From DATAEK01 sp036258055 (GTDB lineage: Bacteria; Acidobacteriota; Vicinamibacteria; Vicinamibacterales; 2-12-FULL-66-21): a DNA stretch of 33,626 bases. Below the pieces are notes generated by a model. The model was not told where the DNA came from. It saw nothing but the letters and a program-made list of their open reading frames with translations, and searched no databases. Positions within the stretch are counted from its first letter, which is position 1. The number at the start of each line of letters is the position of its first letter. This document shows positions 23,656 to 31,079 of this stretch, in pieces. Where the stretch lies: the NCBI GenBank assembly GCA_036258055.1, contig DATAEK010000177.1, positions 1 to 33,626 on the forward strand, in the 5' to 3' direction. Both the position numbers and the translations under genes were made by a program.

Positions 23656-24153
23656 ATGAAGCTTCCCGTCACGATTACGGTCAACGGCAAGGCTTTCAGC
23701 CGGGAGGTCGAGCCGCGAATGCTGCTCGTGCACTTCCTTCGCGACACGGCAGGGCTGACCGGCACCAAGGTCGGCTGCGATACGAGTCAGTGCGGCTCAT
23801 GCACGGTCCTGCTGGACGGGGTGGCTGCGAAGTCCTGCACGTGCCTTGCGGTGCAGGCTGACGGCGCGTCAGTCACGACGGTCGAAGGTCTGGCATCGGG
23901 AAGCACGCTGCATCATCTCCAGGAAGCGTTCTGGGCGAGTCACGGCCTGCAATGTGGTTTCTGCACGCCGGGAATGCTGCTCGCCGCGCACGAACTGCTG
24001 CGCACGAATCCCACGCCGGATGCGAACCAGATCCGGCACGGACTCGAGGGCAACCTGTGCCGCTGCACGGGCTATCACAACATCGTCCGGGCGGTTCAGC
24101 AGGCTGCCGCGCTCGCGCAAGCGAAACCGGCGCCGGCAGGAGGCAGACAATGA
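23656..24153 (+). CDS. coxS: CODH/xanthine dehydrogenase-family small subunit, [2Fe-2S]
   Basis: 165 residues, cytoplasmic. It binds two [2Fe-2S] clusters that carry electrons from the molybdenum site to FAD. The N-terminal plant-type cluster uses Cys41, Cys46, Cys49 and Cys61 (GCDTSQCGSCTVLLDG). The C-terminal helical cluster uses Cys100, Cys103, Cys135 and Cys137 (CGFCTPGM and CRCTGYHNI). All eight ligands are present and the length is normal. It is the first gene of the operon and overlaps coxL by 4 bases (ATGA). The symbol reflects family and order; the substrate is not proved to be CO. Confidence 0.96.
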   Translation: MKLPVTITVNGKAFSREVEPRMLLVHFLRDTAGLTGTKVGCDTSQCGSCTVLLDGVAAKSCTCLAVQADGASVTTVEGLASGSTLHHLQEAFWASHGLQCGFCTPGMLLAAHELLRTNPTPDANQIRHGLEGNLCRCTGYHNIVRAVQQAAALAQAKPAPAGGRQ

Positions 24154-26513
24154 CCGCCGCGGTCACACCGTCGCGCGTATTCGGATCCGGCATCCGCAGG
24201 CGCGAGGATCCACGCCTGATGACTGGGATCGCGTGCTTCACCGACGACATCGCGCTGCCCGGGATCCTCCACGCCGCGGTTCTTCGAAGTCCGCACGGGC
24301 ACGCCCGCATCAAGCGGATTGACGCCTCCCGCGCCAAAGCCGCCGTTGGGGTGGTCGATGTGTTCACCGGCGCCGACAGCGAGAGCGCGTTGAACCCGAT
24401 CCCATGTTGCTGGCTCTTGCCGAACAGTAACCTGAAGACGTCGCCTTACCCGACGATGGCGAAAGACATCGTGAGGTTCGTGGGCGATGCGCTCGCAGTC
24501 GTGGTCGCCGACACGCCGTACCAGGCATACGACGCGCTCGATCTGATCGACGTCGACTACGAACCGTTGCCGGCCGTCGTCGATCCGGAGGCTGCGGCGA
24601 AGCCGGGTGCTCCGGTTCTTCACTCCGAGGCGCCGGACAATGTCGCGTTTCATTGGACCGTCGCTGGTGGCGACATCGACGCTGCGTTCAAGAACGCCGA
24701 GGTGGTCGTCAAGGACCGCATCATTCAGCAACGCCTGATCCCGACGGCGATGGAACCGCGGAGCGCGCTCGCGCACTACGTGCCCCCGACCGGCGAGTTG
24801 ACCCTCTGGAACACGACGCAGAACCCGCATATCGTGCGTTTCGTGATGTCGCTGGTCACCGGCGTTCCCGAAGATCGTCTTCGGGTGATTGCGCCGGAGG
24901 TCGGCGGCGGGTTCGGCAGCAAGATTCCACAGATTCAGGGCGACTTCATCGCGGTCTTCTGCTCGATGAAGCTGGGACGCCCCGTCAGGTGGACCGAGAC
25001 GCGATCGGAGAACTACGTGTCGACAACGCACGGCCGTGACCACGTGCAGGAGGTGGAGCTGGCGGCGACGAAGGACGGTCGCATCACGGGATTGCGCTGC
25101 ACAGTGTGGGCGGGCATGGGCGCCTATCTCTCCACCGCTGCGCCCGGTATCCCCACGATCCTGCACGGCCTGATGCTCTCGGGCCCCTACACGATTCCGG
25201 CGGTGAAGGAAGACGTTTACGGCGTCTACACGAACACCACGCCGGTCGAAGCGTATCGAGGCGCCGGCCGTCCGGAAGCCACGTTCATGCTCGAGCGCAT
25301 GATCGATCTGCTCGCCGACAAGGTGGGGGTCGATCCGGTGGAGGTCCGCAGGCGCAATCTGATCCCACCGTTCAGCAATGGTCACGACGTTGTCACCGGC
25401 CTCAAGTACGACAGCGGGAACTATCAGGGTGCCCTCGACAAAGCGCTGAAGCACATCGACTACGACGCGCTTCGCGCCGAGCAGAAGGCAGGGCGAGGGA
25501 AGGGCAAGTATCTCGGCATCGGCGTCTCGACCTACGTCGAGATCTGCGGTCTCGGGCCGTCACAGGTTGCGGGGGCGGTCGGATTCCAGGGAGGGCTCTG
25601 GGAAAGCGCGATCGTACGATTTCATCCGTCCGGCAAGGTGAACGTGTTCATCGGCGCGTCGCCGCACGGTCAGGGCGAGGAGACGACGTTCGCGCAGATC
25701 GTCGCCGACGAGCTCGGTGTCGGCGTGGGCGACGTGAAGGTCGTGCACGGCGATACCGACAACACGCCGATGGGGTGGGGCACGTACGGAAGTCGAACGA
25801 CGGCCGTGGGTGGCGCCGCCCTCGCGGTCGCCACCCGTAAAATCAAGGAGAAGGCCAAGCTGCTCGCGGGGCATCTGCTCGAAGCTGCCGTCGAAGACAT
25901 CGACTACGCCGACGGGAAGTTCTTCGTGAAGGGATCACCCGACCGGCACAAGACCATTCAGGACATCGCTCTCATGGCCAACGTCGCCTGGAACCTTCCC
26001 GAGGGCATGGAGGCGGGGCTCGAGGCGACGTCCTTCTACGATCCTCCGAACTTCGTGTATCCCTTCGGGGCGCACGTCGCCGTCGTCGAAATCGATCCGG
26101 AGACCGGCCGCGTGGATCTGAAGCGCTACGTCGCCGTTGACGACTGCGGGCCGCAGATCAATCCAGTCATCGTCGAAGGACAGGTGCACGGCGGAGTCGT
26201 CCAGGGCATCGGTCAGGCGTTGTGGGAAGGCGCCGTCTACGACGCGAACGGTCAACTGCTCACGGGATCGTTGACGGACTATGCGATTCCGCGGGCCGAC
26301 GTGTTGCCCGATCTCGAAGTGCTCTCGACCGTGACGCCGTCGCCGCATCACCCCCTCGGCGTGAAGGGCATCGGCGAGGCCGGCACGATTGCGTCCACTT
26401 GCACCGTTTACAACGCGGTGATCGACGCGCTCGAGCCATTCAAGGTTTCATCGATTCAGATGCCGCTGACGCCCGAGCGGGTGTGGCGTGCGATGCAGCG
26501 CAAAGGTGCGTGA
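24150..26513 (+). CDS. coxL: Molybdenum hydroxylase large subunit, form II CODH-like
   Basis: 787 residues, the molybdopterin-cytosine-dinucleotide-binding catalytic subunit. I start at ATG 24150, which overlaps coxS; the open frame upstream is out of family. Motifs run in order: GSGIRRREDPRLMTG at the N-terminus, the Moco-binding GGGFGSK block, then the active-site loop AYRGAGR at 368-374, and the catalytic glutamate Glu743 in GIGEAGT. Form I CO dehydrogenases carry AYxCSFR, whose Cys binds the Mo-Cu cluster. This loop has no Cys, so the protein is form II. Some form II enzymes may oxidise CO slowly, but others act on aromatic or N-heterocyclic compounds or aldehydes. The symbol is therefore for family only. 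Confidence 0.95.
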   Translation: MTAAVTPSRVFGSGIRRREDPRLMTGIACFTDDIALPGILHAAVLRSPHGHARIKRIDASRAKAAVGVVDVFTGADSESALNPIPCCWLLPNSNLKTSPYPTMAKDIVRFVGDALAVVVADTPYQAYDALDLIDVDYEPLPAVVDPEAAAKPGAPVLHSEAPDNVAFHWTVAGGDIDAAFKNAEVVVKDRIIQQRLIPTAMEPRSALAHYVPPTGELTLWNTTQNPHIVRFVMSLVTGVPEDRLRVIAPEVGGGFGSKIPQIQGDFIAVFCSMKLGRPVRWTETRSENYVSTTHGRDHVQEVELAATKDGRITGLRCTVWAGMGAYLSTAAPGIPTILHGLMLSGPYTIPAVKEDVYGVYTNTTPVEAYRGAGRPEATFMLERMIDLLADKVGVDPVEVRRRNLIPPFSNGHDVVTGLKYDSGNYQGALDKALKHIDYDALRAEQKAGRGKGKYLGIGVSTYVEICGLGPSQVAGAVGFQGGLWESAIVRFHPSGKVNVFIGASPHGQGEETTFAQIVADELGVGVGDVKVVHGDTDNTPMGWGTYGSRTTAVGGAALAVATRKIKEKAKLLAGHLLEAAVEDIDYADGKFFVKGSPDRHKTIQDIALMANVAWNLPEGMEAGLEATSFYDPPNFVYPFGAHVAVVEIDPETGRVDLKRYVAVDDCGPQINPVIVEGQVHGGVVQGIGQALWEGAVYDANGQLLTGSLTDYAIPRADVLPDLEVLSTVTPSPHHPLGVKGIGEAGTIASTCTVYNAVIDALEPFKVSSIQMPLTPERVWRAMQRKGA

Positions 26514-26514
26514 C

Positions 26515-27381
26515 ATGTATTCCGCAGACTTCGACTATCACCGCGCGCGTTCGCTCTCCGAGGCACAACAGCTGATCGCGGCCAATCCAGGCGCCAAGCT
26601 CCTCGCCGGCGGTCACAGCCTGATTCCGTTGCTGAAGCTCAGGCTGGCGATGCCAACCGCCGTCATCGACATCGGGCGCGTTCCCGAGCTGCGGGGGATT
26701 GCGGTCAGCGATGGATCGCTGCGGATCGGCGCGCTCACGACGCATGCGGAGCTGGCCGCATCGGCAGAACTGCGGCGTTCGGCGGCCGCGCTTGCAGAGG
26801 CAGCCGCCCTGGTCGGTGACCCCGCCGTCCGAAACCGCGGAACGATCGGCGGCAACGTCGCGCACGCGGATCCCGCGTCCGACTTGCCGACGGTTCTCGT
26901 CGCCCTCGGCGCCCACATCCACGTCGTCGGACCGCACGGCGAGCGCACGATCGATGCGGCGCACTTCTTCACCGGCATCATGATGACCGCGCTCGCCGAC
27001 GACGAAATCGTTTCGGCTGTCGTCGTTCCGGCGGCAGGGCGCGGTGAGGCCTCGGCGTACGCGAAGTTCTCGCACCCGGCGTCGCGGTATGCGGTCGTCG
27101 GCGCCGCGGCGCTCGTCATCGTGCGCCAGGGCACCTGCTCGGCCGCGAGCGTCGCGCTCGGCGGTCTGCTCCCGCACGCTCGCCGGCTTCCGGCAGTCGA
27201 GCACGCCCTGGTCCATCAGGCCGCGACTGAGGCGGTGATCGCGGCGGCTGCCGCGCGGACCCTCGACGACGTCGGCGATCACGCGAACGGCGATCTCTTC
27301 GCCTCGGCGGAGTACCGGAAGGCCGTCGCGCCGGTCTACGTCAAGCGCGCGCTCTCGGCTGCCGTTACGCGTGCGTCGTAG
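26515..27381 (+). CDS. coxM: CODH/xanthine dehydrogenase-family FAD subunit
   Basis: 288 residues. It binds FAD and passes electrons from the iron-sulphur subunit to the acceptor. FAD motifs are AGGHSLIP (31-38) and TIGGNVAHADPASD (110-123). The C-terminal CODH FAD domain follows (about 175-285). ATG 26515 lies one base after the coxL stop and opens with MYSADFDYHRARSLSEA, the usual N-terminus; an upstream GTG in frame is inside coxL. The TAG stop lies in a GTCGTAG run that repeats the first bases of the adjoining REP-like repeat. It is translated in a tight operon with coxS and coxL. Confidence 0.95.
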   Translation: MYSADFDYHRARSLSEAQQLIAANPGAKLLAGGHSLIPLLKLRLAMPTAVIDIGRVPELRGIAVSDGSLRIGALTTHAELAASAELRRSAAALAEAAALVGDPAVRNRGTIGGNVAHADPASDLPTVLVALGAHIHVVGPHGERTIDAAHFFTGIMMTALADDEIVSAVVVPAAGRGEASAYAKFSHPASRYAVVGAAALVIVRQGTCSAASVALGGLLPHARRLPAVEHALVHQAATEAVIAAAAARTLDDVGDHANGDLFASAEYRKAVAPVYVKRALSAAVTRAS

Positions 27382-27385
27382 CGTC

Positions 27386-27442
27386 GTAGCGTCCGGCTTG
27401 AGCCGGACTCGACGCCACTGTAGCGTCCGGCTTTGGCCGGAC
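27386..27442 (+). repeat. Two REP-like palindromes between coxM and coxD
   Basis: GTAGCGTCCGGCTTGAGCC at 27386 onward and GTAGCGTCCGGCTTTGGCC at 27420 onward, each closing with GGAC. They separate the structural genes from the maturation genes within one operon and could stabilise the 5' part of the message. Confidence 0.9.
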
Positions 27443-27461
27443 CAGGGAGAATCCTCCAACG

Positions 27462-28394
27462 ATGTCGCCGGCCGAGACCCTTCCCCTCACGCGGTCCGTC
27501 GAAGATCTGCAGCGCGCGCTCGCCGCCGAGCGCTACATGGCCGATCGCGGCCTCGCCGTCTCGATCTACCTTGCGCTTCGATTGCAGCGGCCGCTCTTCC
27601 TGGAAGGCGAGGCGGGCGTTGGCAAAACCGAGGTAGCGAAAGTTCTCGCTGCGGCCCTCGGCACGGAGCTCATTCGACTGCAGTGCTATGAGGGTCTCGA
27701 CATCAGCCACGCCTGCTACGAGTGGAATTACCCGCGGCAGCTGCTCGAGATCCGATTGCTGGACGCGGCCCATGAGCTCGATCGCGCGTCGGCTGCCCGG
27801 GAACTCTTCACCGCGCCGTTTCTGATCAAGCGTCCGCTGCTGCGCGCGCTCGAGATGACTGGCGAGCGTCCGCCGGTGCTCCTCATCGACGAGATCGATC
27901 GCGCCGACGAGGAGTTCGAGGGATACCTGCTGGAATTGCTGTCGGATTTTCAGGTCACGATCCCGGAGCTGGGCACGATCCGCGCGGCGACGCCTCCGGT
28001 GGTGGTCATCACGTCGAACCGGACGCGCGAGGTGCACGATGCACTGAAACGGCGATGCGTGTACTGGTGGATCGACTATCCGGATTTCGACAAGGAGTAC
28101 CGCATCCTGTCAGCGAAGGTGCCCGGCGCGTCCGAGCGGCTCGCGCAGCAGGTTGCGGCGTTCGTGCAGGAGCTTAGAACGATCGAGCTGTACAAACCCG
28201 CGGGCGTGTCCGAGACGCTGGACTGGGCTGCCGCGCTGGTCGCGCTCGATCGCCAGGTGCTCGAGGCGGACGTCGTCGCGGAAACGCTCGGCGTGCTGCT
28301 CAAGCATCAGGAAGACATTCAAGCCGTCAGCGGTGAGCGCCTGCAGATGCTCCTGAACCGGGCGCTCAGCCGCGCCACCGTGGCGCACTCGTGA
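27462..28394 (+). CDS. coxD: MoxR-class AAA+ ATPase, CoxD-like maturation factor
   Basis: 310 residues. Walker A is GEAGVGKT (49-56), Walker B is VLLIDEID (139-146), and sensor 1 is the VVITSNRTRE stretch. A C-terminal AAA lid follows. CoxD of the CO dehydrogenase system is a membrane-associated chaperone-like ATPase that helps to mature the active site together with the VWA protein CoxE. The order ATPase then VWA, with a GTGA overlap, is the same here. The ATG has GGGAG about 13 bases upstream. A substrate-binding component is not evident. Because the partner hydroxylase is form II, the job here is probably general cofactor or subunit maturation rather than copper insertion (inference). Confidence 0.93.
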   Translation: MSPAETLPLTRSVEDLQRALAAERYMADRGLAVSIYLALRLQRPLFLEGEAGVGKTEVAKVLAAALGTELIRLQCYEGLDISHACYEWNYPRQLLEIRLLDAAHELDRASAARELFTAPFLIKRPLLRALEMTGERPPVLLIDEIDRADEEFEGYLLELLSDFQVTIPELGTIRAATPPVVVITSNRTREVHDALKRRCVYWWIDYPDFDKEYRILSAKVPGASERLAQQVAAFVQELRTIELYKPAGVSETLDWAAALVALDRQVLEADVVAETLGVLLKHQEDIQAVSGERLQMLLNRALSRATVAHS

Positions 28395-29665
28395 CCGAGA
28401 GCGCCCTCGTCTCCAATCTTCTGCTGTTCGCCCGCGTCCTGCGACGGGCGGGCCTCGACGTGCACACCGGCCGGGTGCTGGACAGCGTGTCTGCGCTCGA
28501 GTGGGTGGGCGTTGGCAGCCGAACGGACGTCCGGGCCGCGCTCAAGGCGCTGCTGGTGCATCGCCACGACGACCTCGCACGCTTCGATGAAGCCTTCGAT
28601 CTGTTCTGGCGCGCGCACGCCGAGACCGCAGGCGGCCTGCCGCTGTTCTCGCTCGGCGAACGGGCGCGCGTTGTGTCGACAAAAGTGCCTGCGGTGCCGG
28701 TCACGCTGGAGGACCTGTCTGACGCGTCGGCGGGCGCACCGCGGCTGGCAGTCGGCGCGTACAGCCCGGCTCACGTGAGCCGGACGAAGGACTTCGCCGA
28801 CTTCACACCCGAAGAAATGACTGCCGCCGAAGCGGCGCTGGCGGAGCTCGGATGGGAGCTCGGTGTGCGCCGGACCCGTCGCTGGTCTGCCGGGCGGTCG
28901 GGCGCTGTCGACCTCCGGCGCATCCTCGGACGCAACATGAAACATGGCGGCGAGCTCGTCGACGTGCCACAACGGAAGCGTGTGGACAAGGCGCGTCCAA
29001 TTGTCGTCCTCGCAGACGTCAGCGGATCCATGGAGCGGTACAGCAGGATGCTGCTCCACTTCGTGTGGGGACTGACCCGCGGAGCGAGGCGCGTCGAGAG
29101 CTTCCTGTTTGCGACCCGTCTGACCCGCGTAACGCGGCTCATCGCCGAGCGCGGTACGGCCGGCGCGTTGCGGAAAGTGTCGCAGTCGGTCGAGGACTGG
29201 GGTGGCGGGACGCGCATCGGTGAAGCGCTTCGCGCGTTCAATCTGCACTCGGCGCGGCGGGTGATGCGCAACGGCCCGGTGGTGCTGATTGTGTCCGACG
29301 GCTGGGACCGCGGCGATCCGGAGTTGCTGTCGCGCGAGATTGCGCGTGTCCGGCGCAGCTGCTGGCGGCTGGTCTGGCTGAACCCGCTCCTCGGTTCGGC
29401 GACCTACGAGCCGCTGACCCGCGGCATGAACGCAGCGCTCAGGCACGTCGACGATTTTCTGCCGGTGCACAATCTCGTGAGCCTCGAGCAGCTGGCCGAG
29501 CGTCTGCGCAAGCCCAAGACCTTGCGTGAGCGGGCTCAGCACCCGAGGGCCGCGTCAGGTGCGACATACACTGGCCAAAGCGATCCGTCGATTCAGCGCG
29601 ACCGCTTGCCGCGAATAGCGGACAGCCGCCCGCGCGCAGCGGACAGCGATCTGGATGAACAGTAG
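28391..29665 (+). CDS. coxE: VWA-domain protein, CoxE-like maturation factor
   Basis: 424 residues, starting at GTG 28391, which overlaps the coxD stop. The first 200 residues are helical and basic, including HRHDDLARFDEAFDLFWRA, as in CoxE. A von Willebrand A domain follows with the MIDAS motif DVSGS (209-213) and the later SDGWDRGDPE. Such proteins partner MoxR ATPases, the VWA domain binding the client through a metal. The last 40 or so residues (about 385-424) contain IADSRPRAADSD, encoded by GCGGACAG-type words that also occur in non-coding parts of this window. The true C-terminus may therefore have been extended into intergenic DNA. Confidence 0.92.
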   Translation: MTESALVSNLLLFARVLRRAGLDVHTGRVLDSVSALEWVGVGSRTDVRAALKALLVHRHDDLARFDEAFDLFWRAHAETAGGLPLFSLGERARVVSTKVPAVPVTLEDLSDASAGAPRLAVGAYSPAHVSRTKDFADFTPEEMTAAEAALAELGWELGVRRTRRWSAGRSGAVDLRRILGRNMKHGGELVDVPQRKRVDKARPIVVLADVSGSMERYSRMLLHFVWGLTRGARRVESFLFATRLTRVTRLIAERGTAGALRKVSQSVEDWGGGTRIGEALRAFNLHSARRVMRNGPVVLIVSDGWDRGDPELLSREIARVRRSCWRLVWLNPLLGSATYEPLTRGMNAALRHVDDFLPVHNLVSLEQLAERLRKPKTLRERAQHPRAASGATYTGQSDPSIQRDRLPRIADSRPRAADSDLDEQ

Positions 29666-29827
29666 ACTGTTGTGCGGCTCGCGACGAGAATCTTGTACTC
29701 GCTCGCGACGGGCCGACGTAACGGGCCAGGCGCGCCACGGGCGCGCCCGCCGAAGCGGAGCGGGGCGACGGGGTCCCGGCGAGCGACGGCGATGGGGGGT
29801 CCGGCGGGGCGAAGCCCCCCGGTCTAG
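29666..29827. other. GC-rich structured spacer between coxE and coxG
   Basis: Non-coding, 162 bases. It contains GGCGCGCC-ACG-GGCGCGCC (two palindromes in line) and, at 29801-29822, the hairpin CCGG-C-GGGGC-GAA-GCCCC-C-CCGG, which ends 5 bases before the coxG ATG. No Shine-Dalgarno is visible in front of that start codon. It probably shapes coxG translation or mRNA stability. Confidence 0.5.
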
Positions 29828-30262
29828 ATGGAACTGAAATCGTCGTACGTCTTCGATGCGCCGCAGGCTCGCGTATGGGACCTGCTGATGGACACGCGTA
29901 CGGTGGCGAGCTGTGTCCCGGGTTGCCGCGAGCTGCGCGACCTCGGCGAGGATCGGTATCAGGCTGAACTGGTCGTCTCAATCGCGGCCGTCACAGGAAA
30001 TTACGGGGCAACGATCGGCATCGAGGACAAGAACCCGCCGTCCTCGTATCGTCTGGTGATGCAGGGCACCGGACGGACCGGCTTCGTTCGGGGCACAGCG
30101 TTGATCGCCTTGTCGCCGCAGGACACGCGTACGGTCGTCGAAGTCACGGCGACCGCCGACGTCGGCGGCACCGTCGCGCGTGTGGGGCAACGCCTGCTCG
30201 AAGGCGTCGGGCGGATGATGATGGATCGCTTCTTCCACTGCCTGCAGTCGAAGCTGGCGTAG
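29828..30262 (+). CDS. coxG: CoxG family protein (SRPBCC fold)
   Basis: 144 residues, a START/SRPBCC-type ligand-binding fold. The family words are present: FDAPQARVWDLLMDTRTVASCVPGC near the start, TGNYGATIGIEDKNPP in the middle and GGTVARVGQRLLEGVGRMMMDRFF at the end. CoxG has been tied to membrane anchoring of CO dehydrogenase and to binding of quinone-like lipids; that role is family knowledge, not shown here. It is on the same strand as coxE, after a 162-base structured spacer. The stop TAG is part of the GTAGCGTCC of a REP-like palindrome. The lack of a visible ribosome binding site leaves some doubt about the start, but no better in-frame start exists. Confidence 0.93.
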   Translation: MELKSSYVFDAPQARVWDLLMDTRTVASCVPGCRELRDLGEDRYQAELVVSIAAVTGNYGATIGIEDKNPPSSYRLVMQGTGRTGFVRGTALIALSPQDTRTVVEVTATADVGGTVARVGQRLLEGVGRMMMDRFFHCLQSKLA

Positions 30263-30282
30263 CGTCCGGCTTCAGCCGGACC
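30259..30282 (+). repeat. REP-like palindrome at the coxG stop
   Basis: A consensus copy, GTAGCGTCC then GGCTTCAGCCGGACC, whose TAG (30260-30262) ends coxG. A degenerate copy in the other orientation follows near 30326-30340. It may also stop transcription of the operon. Confidence 0.9.
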
Positions 30283-30367
30283 TTGTCGCGGTCCGCCGTC
30301 CGCTGTCCGCACCGCTCTCGCTTTAGGCCGGACGCCTCACCTTCGCGCACAGGCGATACGCCAACCG

Positions 30368-30820
30368 TTACTCCTCTCCCTGCACGGACTGCTTCTGCGC
30401 GGCACCACTGATTACGTTGGGCGCGCCGGCGGTCGTGTTGACGATGAAGTACCCCCTCCCATTGTCGACCAGGACCGATTCATGCTGCGACGTCTCACCG
30501 CTGTTAAAACTCCACGTGTCCGAAACAAAACAATCTGACGTAACGCTGTAGGCGCCCGTTAACGTTTCTCTGGAAAAGGTGTTTCCATTGACTCGTGAGG
30601 TGAGCGTTCCAGTGAGGTGGCCAGCACCATCGAAAGAGAACACGCCGACGGCAGCAAAAGGACCGACGCCCAAGACCGATCCGGTAGCGTGGAGACCATA
30701 GCTGCCACGCAGGCTGGCGTCCGAACAGCCCTTCGCGGCTCGTGCCTTCCTGGCGCCCCCCAGGACCAGCAACCCAATCAAGACAACCAGAAGGGTGGTG
30801 AGACGGAGACTCGTTTTCAT
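30368..30820 (-). CDS. Small exported protein of unknown function
   Basis: 150 residues with a clear signal peptide (about 1-28, LTTLLVVLIGLLVLGG...ARA). The mature part is beta-rich and starts KGCSDASLRGSYGLHATGSV, then GVFSFDGAGHLTG and TLTGAYSVTSDCFVSDTWSF. Two cysteines (GCSD and DCFV) could form a disulphide. The C-S-x-A-S-L-x-G-x-Y-x-x opening recurs in small exported proteins of Acidobacteriota as I know them, but no function is established. GAGGAGG lies about 4 bases before the ATG, a strong ribosome binding site. It is convergent with coxG and divergent from the next gene. It is not related in sequence to the cox genes. Confidence 0.8.
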   Translation of the reverse strand: MKTSLRLTTLLVVLIGLLVLGGARKARAAKGCSDASLRGSYGLHATGSVLGVGPFAAVGVFSFDGAGHLTGTLTSRVNGNTFSRETLTGAYSVTSDCFVSDTWSFNSGETSQHESVLVDNGRGYFIVNTTAGAPNVISGAAQKQSVQGEE

Positions 30821-31016
30821 CGTACCTCCTCATGTCCTCCCGCGAATCGGTCCCAGTGGCTGACGGCTCTTTGAACCCACACCTCGAGATCGATCCTCGG
30901 CCTCGGCCGATGCATGGCCGCCTTAGGCCGTGACGGTGAGGCCGCGTGCCCCAATTGACAACAGGCAATTGACGGCATGGGGGCAAGGTCCCTGCCGTGC
31001 GGTCAAGTGCGGTGTT

Positions 31017-31046
31017 TTGCGGTGGGTGTTGTCCGAGGGGTAGAAT
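31017..31046 (+). promoter_or_regulatory. Promoter candidate for the HTH-propeller regulator
   Basis: TAGAAT (31041-31046, 5/6 match) lies 18 bases after TTGCGG (31017-31022, weak) and 33 bases before the GTG start. The AT-richer region upstream (about 30950-30985) holds CAATTGAC twice, 16 bp apart from start to start, a possible regulator site. Confidence 0.4.
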
Positions 31047-31079
31047 GCGGCCCACCGCAACAGGATCGGGAGCGAGACA

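Noticed and set aside
23952..24149. Upstream extension of the coxL frame
   Set aside because: It overlaps coxS in another frame and is not family-like. ATG 24150 gives the standard 4-base overlap and N-terminus.
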